A DNA stretch of 64,000 nucleotides from Trichobilharzia regenti (Eukaryota; Platyhelminthes; Trematoda; Strigeidida; Schistosomatidae), in the NCBI GenBank assembly GCA_944472135.2, contig OX235265.1, forward strand, positions 41,637,459-41,701,458. The letters run 5' to 3'. A model generated the notes under the pieces. That model saw nothing but the letters and a program-made list of their open reading frames with translations. It was not told the origin of the DNA and searched no databases. This document shows, piece after piece, positions 58,001 through 64,000 of this stretch. Both the position numbers and the translations under genes were made by a program. Position 1 is the first letter of the stretch. Every line of letters starts with the position of its first letter.

Positions 58001-59313
58001 GTGTGAAGAGGAGTTGGAACAGTATGGACTAACATGGATGCAGGTGAAAAGTACAGCAGAAGGAAGACAGAAGTGGCAAGTGGAGACGTGCAGTTGAAGC
58101 CCTATGTTCCACTAGGAACCCAAGGGAACAATAATAATAATAAAGCTGACAGCCTACGTTTAAGCCTATATCAAAAGAGACTGAAGATTTCATTCCAATG
58201 AAATTCAAGTTTCAAAAAATAACAGCTAGTACCCGTCGCTACTGACATTTTTACTGTGAGGAAAGTTTTTTTAATGTATTAATTGGGTTGTCTGATTTTC
58301 GGAGTAGTTACTACCAACGTCAGTGAAAGTAAACTTAGAGAGTTGAAATACTGTTTTATTTAGAGCTTTCCATTCAGGTATTCCTGCTGTAATAATTTGA
58401 ATTCTAAATGCTCGTAGAATTCTCTTGAAGATGGAGGTATTCGTAGTCGAAATAAAGATCTGAATTATTTGCGAAACGGTTCAAGTAGAATATTTTACTT
58501 CAAAACAAAAAGTGTAGAGGTTAACAAGTAAGAAAATCGTGTCGTTAGTCAGAAATTTAAGTGAGAAAAATATTTCCGAGAGTTTATTTGTTAGAATTTG
58601 ATTTTTTTTCAAGTTTATTCGGGGATTGACATGAGTTAGTGAAGGACTGGAAACCAGGTAGTACTGGACAGTTGTCCCGTCCATCTAGGGACTCATCAGT
58701 TACGAGTTGTTCCTGGATCTCTGGTGGGAAGTCGTGACCAGCGGGTTCCGCCCGGTGGGGAGTAAGGACGAATACTCGCCACGGATGACATTGGCTGGTG
58801 GTCGTGGTAAAATCATCACAAATCGATAAGAGTTAGTATTCATTGGCCATTGAGTCGGATCCCAGTGGTTGAATGGTCTATGAGCTTGCTTTGTAACCGG
58901 AAGGTCCTGGGTTCGAAGCTTTGGTGGATGCTTACTGATTATGAAACCCAAACTGAGACAAAACAACTGTCTAGTACTTCCTGATTTTCTATGGTTCTCT
59001 AAATGACATCAATGCGTGGTCAAACTTGAGATAAAAATTACTAAGACAGTAATTTACATTTCAAACTACCCTAAAAACGTTAACTTCTGTAACCGATTCA
59101 TTTTCTTGTCAGTTGAAAAGTTGTATTCACCGATTTCTTTTTCTTATTTCTCTCGTCTATCCACAGATCTATACACAAACTTTAGATCCAGATGGTCAAA
59201 ACACAACCTATTGTACTAAAGATGAACTGAAAAATGAAATTGTGCGTAAAATTAATAAAAGTAAATCTGTTAAACTTTCAGAGGACGGTAAACTGGTTGA
59301 ACTCTGTACATAG
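51346..59313 (+). CDS. LYAR: LYAR homologue, cell growth-regulating nucleolar protein, 7 exons
   Basis: Coding exons: 51346-51464, 51517-51739, 51775-51937, 51979-52073, 54309-54480, 54514-54671, 59167-59313 (stop TAG), 1077 nt, 358 aa. All introns are GT-AG and the frame stays open. Exon 1 starts MVVFVCTQC like LYAR proteins; C6, C9, H21, C27 form the first finger-like unit (its last Cys is shifted). C32, C35, H47, C50 match the second LYAR C2HC finger with exact spacing. Exon 2 has CISEKEKY and CHNIPKKKNKFE; exon 3 has FMKSKYRG and a basic PKSKRQK, a possible nuclear signal. The C-terminal winged-helix-like module of LYAR occurs twice: exons 4+5 (FSDVRKM, TKKEFKANLLNFI) and 6+7 (ISLKKLVKK, TKDELKNEIVRKI). 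Known LYAR proteins act in the nucleolus in rRNA synthesis and pre-rRNA processing. Human LYAR is 379 aa with one such module. The ATG is chosen by alignment of the first residues. Confidence 0.88.
52800..53300 (-). pseudogene. RTE-like retrotransposon 3' end inside LYAR intron 4
   Basis: Minus strand from 53284: [54 protein letters not shown]; then the frame continues as QWLET-like and FPMKLYCSSLLPFLCLTPLF sequence. Nearly the same DNA forms the 3' end of the element at 59490-60755, so both derive from one family. Confidence 0.75.
53450..53481. repeat. (TA)n microsatellite
   Basis: Two TA runs separated by AATA inside LYAR intron 4. Confidence 0.85.
55170..55320 (-). mobile_element. Sm-alpha-like SINE (family D) remnant with dead hammerhead
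   Basis: Minus strand: box B-like GTCTCGAAACGAGTATC region, then TACATCTAGTTGACCACTCC, CAAATAGAACGAAATACG and TATCTGGG. The core reads TTGACCA for CTGACGA, so it is inactive. Confidence 0.55.
55830..57232 (+). pseudogene. RTE-like retrotransposon, RT and C-terminus, in LYAR intron 6
   Basis: RT blocks over changing frames: FDSLDRTVC, ERGLPEKFVNILKV, GVRQGCPISPFLFNFAIDDI, GVNLLPGDRLFDLEYADDIV (catalytic YADD) and FAPSKCKVLLQDW. These are followed by VYNASVRAVLLYACET, VFDHRCLHRIACVRWHHRVS, and MTWRRGMRDFCARLASVGVS with WFETLSDMVKNRKQWRTCC. The 3' UTR ends TTTAAATAAATAAATG. Same protein family as the minus element at 59490-60755 but a different subfamily with another 3' UTR. The endonuclease is missing and there are at least four frameshifts or stops. 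Confidence 0.82.
57268..58142 (+). pseudogene. RTE-clade (SR2-like) retrotransposon 3' part in LYAR intron 6
   Basis: SHKIEDLQAKTDKLVEGAAK, RNTFINLRPIWKSSSLSQHQ, the LLYESET region (mutated from LLYGSETW) and CRRKWRWIEHSLAEEAAG in shifting frames. The 3' end is GCCCTATGTTCCACTAGGAA and AATAATAATAATAA. It shares the deletion and frame pattern near 57430-57560 with the copy at 12015-13266. Confidence 0.8.
58620..59030 (+). mobile_element. SINE family C, composite with inverted 5' ribozyme piece
   Basis: 58620-58715 is a minus-strand ribozyme end (CTGATGA core and GTCC/GGAC intact, but GGGA for GAAA). The main + unit follows: GGGAAGTCGTGACCAGCGGG, head CAGTGGTTGAATGGTCTATG, GCTTGCTTTGTAACC, GGGTTCGAAGC, then a ruined ribozyme (CCCAAACTGAGACAAAACAA) and TTTTCTATGGTTCTCTAAATG. 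It lies about 140 bp before LYAR exon 7. Confidence 0.65.
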
Positions 59314-59489
59314 AATCATGTATATAATATTTTGTATAAAATTATTTATATCTACTTATTTATTTCAGTCACCCTTTATTCTTTTGATACACACCAAGGT
59401 GGCATTAAACTCTAGTTTAATTTAAGGTTGTCGAAGAATGTATGGGTTATTTTCAGCACCATAGGCTAATATCCCTGTTACAGCTGTCA
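59314..59489 (+). other. LYAR 3' UTR region
   Basis: AT-rich DNA after the stop. No canonical AATAAA; ATTAAA at 59404-59409 is a candidate poly(A) signal. The minus-strand retrotransposon starts about 175 bp after the stop. Confidence 0.3.
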
Positions 59490-60755
59490 CTTCTCCGTCT
59501 TTTGCTTGTCTGTCTGTTTGTTTCCGACATAGAACTTTGCACATATGTGCAGCAGTTCAAGTCGCCACACTCCATGTAGCACACAAAGCAAGATAAGAAA
59601 GTAGAAGAAATGCGTATTAGAGACAGTAAACAGAGGTGTGAGACAAAGGAATGGTAATAACGAAGAACAATATAGTTTCATTGGGAATCACAAGTCACAA
59701 GGAGTGGATGCATCTGCACCAGCCATTGAGAACAACCACTTTGAGCCATATCACCAATTGTTTCCAACCATTGGTTCTCACCGTCCCGATGACCCCAACC
59801 CGGAAGCCAGTCTTTGTACGTGGCTTAAACTAACTGTTGTGGGTTTCATTGACTGGTGCCATGTTTTGGTTTGACCTCCACCAGCTCTTTTCCAGCCTGA
59901 CCCTATATCAGCTAACATTGCCCGTGGAGGAAGGCGATGACTAGGCATACGTAACATGTCCTAACCATCTGAGTCGATGTAACTTCACAACCTCGTCGAC
60001 TGATTTCCCCTGTTTACCTAGCACTTGACGCCTAACCTCAATATTGCTCACCTTATTATACCACTTCACACGGGAGATAGAGCACAGGCAACTATGATCA
60101 AACACAGCTAATCTTTTCATGTCTTCGACTCTCAATGGCCACGTCTCGCAGCCATAAAGGAGGACGGAGCGAACTACTGAGCAGTACACCCGCCCTTTGG
60201 TCGATAGTCGGATATCACATCTATGCTAGAGCCGGCGTAAACTGACTTGCGAAAATAGCCCTCTGTATCCGTGCTGAGATTTTGTCAGAGATCAACCCGT
60301 TGGTACTGGCTGATGGCACTTCCCAAGTAAGTGAAGCGGTCAACGTGCTCTACCACTTCACTACCTATTTCTAAACTAGGAGTCAGTGTGGTCCAGTCCG
60401 GTAACATCATCTTGCATTTGGCGGGAGCGAATCGCATGCCAAACATTCGTAGATTGCGGCTCAAGGTGTTTAGAAGACTCTGCATTTCGTCAGCGTCTTC
60501 GCCTAGAAGGACTATATCGTCTGCATATTCCAAGTCAGCGGGATTATTCCCTGGTAGCAAGTCAATCCCTGAGTCTCTGAAGTGAGTTAGGGTTAAATCC
60601 ATTAGTACGTCTATGATGAAATTGAATACGAATGGGGATAATGGGCATCTATGACGGACGCCACTAGTCGTCACCACTTCAGATAAAAACTCGCCGTAAG
60701 CCCTCACCTGGCTGCATGAGTTCGTGTAGAGTGCCTTGATCATTTCTTTTGCCTA
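59490..60755 (-). pseudogene. RTE-like retrotransposon, 5'-truncated RT to 3' end
   Basis: Minus strand, from 60755: MIKALYTNSCSQVRAYGEFL, GVRHRCPLSPFVFNFIIDVL, LLPGNNPADLEYADDIVLLG (catalytic YADD), MRFAPAKCKMMLPDW and RFTYLGSAIS. After a frame break: [40 protein letters not shown] and [10 protein letters not shown], then the 3' UTR shared with 52800-53300. It faces the LYAR gene tail-first. Confidence 0.82.
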
Positions 60756-61209
60756 GAGTATACTGAGTGATACATTAAGCCGTAACACAGTATACATTAC
60801 CGGGTGCTTAGCACATGAATTCGCATTCGGTTAATGAATTACATTTAAATGTTCATGATGACAGACGTTTAAACAGTATGATTATTGGTGGGTTATAAAT
60901 GATGAACACTATTAGTCATCAGTATCTCAGTTTTTTGATGTGCTTAATTAAATCGGAGATAATTTCGGCATAGATGAAACATGTATCTACTGTAATTATT
61001 TTTATCTTGGGGATTTAAAATGGTTATCTAATTCTGAATAGGGCGAGAACAACAGTTTGTGCAAAATTTTCGTTAACTTCTCATCAGCTGCGTACGGCCT
61101 AAAGAAACCATTAAGTATATGCACAGAGTTTGACCATACTTGCAAATGTTATATGAAGTCAGCTGACGGGAGGCCCTAAAATTAATAAACGCTTCTGTAG
61201 TGATTACCC
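60756..61209. other. Intergenic DNA
   Basis: Nothing recognised. Confidence 0.4.
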
Positions 61210-61625
61210 AGAGTTATGTAGTATGAAGTAAAGGACCCAATGCTAACCCCATTGCTACTCCATCTCTTCGTCAATAAATCGTGTTGTTGAACTTGAATTG
61301 GACATTCGGAGTGCACCTCGAAAGTAGTTCCTTTAAGTAGTGGATCGGAAGATATACGTCTACATTATTATCCTCAATGAATTTTCATATAAACCAGATA
61401 GTTTCAGTGAGGGGAACGTTGGTGAAAAGCGAAGTAACATCCACAGATATCATTTTCTTCCCGGATACATTAGCATCACTTATTGAATCGACGAATTCAA
61501 ACGAATCAGAAACACTATGCTTGCAGAGGTTATTTTAGATAGGTAGGACGATTTCTGTGAGCCATTTGGCAGTGGGGAATTTGTCATATCCAAGATTGGA
61601 CGTAGTGACACGTTCACAAAGAGAT
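61210..61625 (-). pseudogene. Inverted 5' part of a Penelope-like element
   Basis: Minus strand: LCERVTTSNLGYDKFPTAKW, then LTEIVLPI, SVSDSFEFVDSISDANVSGK, MISVDVTSLFTNVPLTETIW, LSRCTPNVQFKFNNTIY and DGVAMGLALGPLL. This is RT sequence that belongs directly before the palm motif with which the + strand part at 61626 begins. So the 5' segment of one insertion is flipped. Confidence 0.7.
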
Positions 61626-63080
61626 AGAGTAGCAATGGGGTCCTTTACTTGCAGACTGCTTCTTGGCTAGTTTGGAGAATAGTATTTTACGGCCTAATAT
61701 CGACAGTTTCCATCTGTACCAAAGATACATGGATGATACTTTCATCATATGTGATGACAATACCGACATCGAATTGATAACTAAGGAGTTCAACAGCTGC
61801 CATCATGTCATCAAGTTCACGTTGGAATCAGAGATTAACTAGGAATTCCATTTTTTGGATGTTTTTCTAAAGAGGAGATCTTATGGTTCTCTTCAAAGAT
61901 CGATCCACAGGAAACCAACATGGAATGCTCAGTACACAAATTTCCATAGCTGGGTCCCTTTGAGAAGAAAGAGAAATCTTATCCATTCCTTATCCTCAAG
62001 AATAAGGAGGATGTGTTCAAGTGATACAATCGATGGGGAACTGGAGCGACTCAGACAAGTTCTCATAGAGAATGGATATCCTCCAAGATTTATCGAGAAA
62101 AACATGAAGTTAAGGGGAAAGCCTGAAAGAATCCAGACGGTGTCGAAGAAACTGCCCTTTATGAGTGTTGAATTTAAAGGTGATACCGCAGCCGAGATCC
62201 TGAAGAATCGCTTATGCAGATTACTGAGGAAAGCCTTCTTTATGGCTGAGCTACGTATCAATTTCTACAGTCGACAAACGATCAAGGGATGTGTGAAGGA
62301 TAAACTGCCTCTTTGGGCCACCTCAGTGTGTGTTTATAAATTCACCTGCTCGTGTGGAGCTAGTTATATTGGCCACACAAAGCGCACGCTTTCCAAACGC
62401 ATCTCTCAACATTATCCGGCATGGTTAGCGAAGGGACAATGCAAGACAATTACTAGCTCAATTCTCGAGCATTTGGTGAACTCAGATCACGTAGCTGCAC
62501 CAGAGTCGTCTTTCAAGATCATCTACAAAGTGAAGCCAAATTGTACAAAGGGCGTCAGGTTTTGGCTTTTGTGTATGACGGAGGCGCTGGCAATTCATCA
62601 ATACAACCCTGAACTCTGTATACAGCAAAAGGTTGTCCAGTCTCTTATTCTACCTTGGTCTTAACCTCTTCACTAATCGTTCCCTGTAAAAAATTTTGAT
62701 TTTTTCTTGTGTTTTTAATTTTACTTTTAGTTTGCTTTTGCTTTAATAGTTAATTCACTATTATCAATCTAATATGCTCCTTTTGTATGTTTTCACACCC
62801 TCTTCACACTTGTTAAATTGACACTCAAATACCTTTATTCTCACTCAAGAGCAATTTTAGCCTTATCAAACTTCTATCTTTGTGCCGTTGAGTGCCATGT
62901 AATTTACAACTTTTCATTTTCATTTCTAAAGCCACTTATGATTAATTATATCAATTATGTCACCCCCTATTACTCAATAATAGACCACTATATATTTTTC
63001 TAAGTATAAATACGACTGTACAGCCTCTGAAGATGATTTCGTCGATAAAGAAAATTTTCTTCGCTGAATCTATCTTTTAT
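61626..63080 (+). pseudogene. Penelope-like retroelement, RT palm to 3' UTR
   Basis: Starts at GPLLADCFLASLENSILRPN, then LYQRYMDDTFIICDD (catalytic YMDD), one stop at 61840, then a long open frame 61855-62664: FLDVFLKRRSYGS, HRKPTWNAQYTNFHSWVPLR, ENGYPPRFIEKNMK, CVYKFTCSCGASYIGHTKR (GIY-YIG core), SSILEHLVNSDH, and EALAIHQYNPELCIQQKV with SLILPWS. The 3' UTR runs to about 63080 and ends CAGCCTCTGAAGATG, a hairpin GATGA/TCGTC, and TTCGCTGAATC. The last 269 codons are uninterrupted, the longest intact Penelope frame here. Confidence 0.87.
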
Positions 63081-63083
63081 TTT

Positions 63084-64000
63084 CTTCATGACTCAATTGG
63101 TATTTTCCGTGATTTCGATGATTTGATGAAGTATTTCGCGATGTCCACCTCATGACCCGTATTGATGAGGTGTTTGACTGTAGTACTATTGTATGCATTT
63201 GCTCCCTTGAGACGTAGGCTTTTGGGTACACATTCATAAAATCGGAGTTGTGCCTTTCTCTTTGTTCTCCCAATGTAACTGCTCCCACATACACATGCTA
63301 ATTTGTATACACAGTTGGATTTAACATGAGAAGCGTGTCTGTCGACTTTTGTTTGCACCAAATGGTATGGTGCAAACTTAGCTGCAGGATAAATTCTGGC
63401 TAGGGATGTATTCAATCTTCCGTTTACTATTCCGTTAAGATCGAGTTGAATAAAGACAGATTTTTTCCCGCCGCCATCGGTTTTTTATATCAGCCTTCAC
63501 ACCTTCCGTACTTGTTAGTGAATTTCTGAGGGTAACCGTTGTTCTTCAACATCTTTTCGGCAATCGGAGATTCTTCCTCTAAATTGCCTGTAGAGCATAT
63601 TCGCCTGACTCTGTAGAACAGAGTTTTTACTAGTGCTCATTTATAACTATTTGGACAAAAAAAATATTAAGATGTAAGCACTGTCTATTCCATGGTGACT
63701 TTCAGTATATTACCTTCTGGAGAGTACAACCTTCCAGGCATTACATGGCGATGTCGAGGAATTGAAACTTTCTATCATTTTCATGTTCCATAGTAAGTTC
63801 AATATTTGTATGTGCATCACTGAATAAACCGAGTAGGTAGGAAGCACGACTTTCATTGTTGCACACTACAAATGTGTTATCGAAAATTAGAAGTTGCTTC
63901 GTCAATTGTAGGCTTCAAATTTGTTCTCTCAAAGTTTGACATGAAGTTGTCGGCTAAAATAGAGCTAAATGAATTGGCCATAGCTACGCCATCTATTTGG
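63084..64000 (-). pseudogene. Penelope-like retroelement, runs off the right edge
   Basis: Minus strand from 64000: QIDGVAMANSFSSILADNFM, damaged middle, EKMLKNNGYPQKFTNKYG, then SNCVYKLACVCGSSYIGRTK, RFYECVPKSLRLKG and STTVKHLINTGHEVDIAKYF. The frame ends at 63086, and the usual EA.AI..... C-terminus is missing, cut off where the + strand element at 61626-63080 ends. The two are tail to tail. Confidence 0.8.

Larger units (their letters stand above)
54672..59166 (+). other. LYAR intron 6 (4495 nt)
   Basis: Donor GTGAGA, acceptor CGTCTATCCACAG after a pyrimidine-rich stretch. It contains an Sm-alpha-like remnant, two plus-strand retrotransposons and a composite SINE C (listed separately). 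Parts 54672-55170, 55321-55830 and 58143-58619 show nothing recognisable. Confidence 0.75.

Noticed and set aside
63029..63070. Hammerhead-like string at the Penelope 3' end (CTGAAGA followed by a hairpin)
   Set aside because: The second core block GAAA is not in the right place (GATAAAG follows the hairpin), so no hammerhead could be drawn.
1..64000. CRISPR arrays, operons, bacterial promoters or phage genes
   Set aside because: No spaced direct repeats, no Shine-Dalgarno-led gene runs; introns and eukaryotic retroelements throughout.

Overview
The window looks like a gene-poor, repeat-dense piece of a flatworm nuclear genome, most likely a schistosome blood fluke. The AT-rich DNA is packed with fragments of RTE (SR2-like), CR1-like and Penelope-like retroelements and of Gypsy and BEL/Pao LTR elements. 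It also carries tRNA-headed SINEs with hammerhead ribozymes of the type known from the schistosome Sm-alpha repeat, and the one clear host gene has introns of only 33-52 nt, a known schistosome trait. The species assignment is inference; nothing here is bacterial or viral.

The clear host gene is a LYAR homologue (nucleolar zinc-finger protein) on the + strand, seven coding exons between 51346 and 59313, 358 aa as modelled. Its C-terminal winged-helix-like module appears twice in tandem. Each copy is cut by a long intron at the matching place (2235 nt and 4495 nt), while the other four introns are tiny. Both long introns are filled with retrotransposon debris.

Layout: 1-14.6 kb has a Penelope GIY-YIG fragment, SINEs, a nested inverted SINE with a third hammerhead family (4.7-5.3 kb), two internally damaged RTE copies (8.5-10.1, 12.0-13.3 kb) and a 184-bp ribozyme-like insertion with a 13-bp duplication (11.6 kb). 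At 14.3-15.6 kb an Sm-alpha-like SINE with a well-preserved hammerhead lies next to a Penelope-like insertion with apparently perfect 333-bp inverted arms and 13-14-bp target duplications. From 17 to 21.9 kb there are SINEs, one pair as a large inverted repeat. From 22 to 28.5 kb there are three Penelope-like copies and an RTE deletion derivative. From 28.7 to 39.5 kb there are further RTE, SINE and Penelope pieces. From 41.2 to 44.7 kb lie a Gypsy 5' LTR plus gag, a direct repeat, about 200 bp of interstitial TTAGGG-type DNA, and a possible isolated exon. A CR1-like reverse transcriptase sits at 45.4-46.9 kb and a BEL/Pao gag at 48.85-49.7 kb, followed by the LYAR gene. The last 4.5 kb holds an RTE-like element and Penelope copies in clashing orientations, one with a 5' inversion.

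All retroelements appear defective by eye. Coordinates of repeat edges are estimates made by reading; exon boundaries of the LYAR gene are given to the base.
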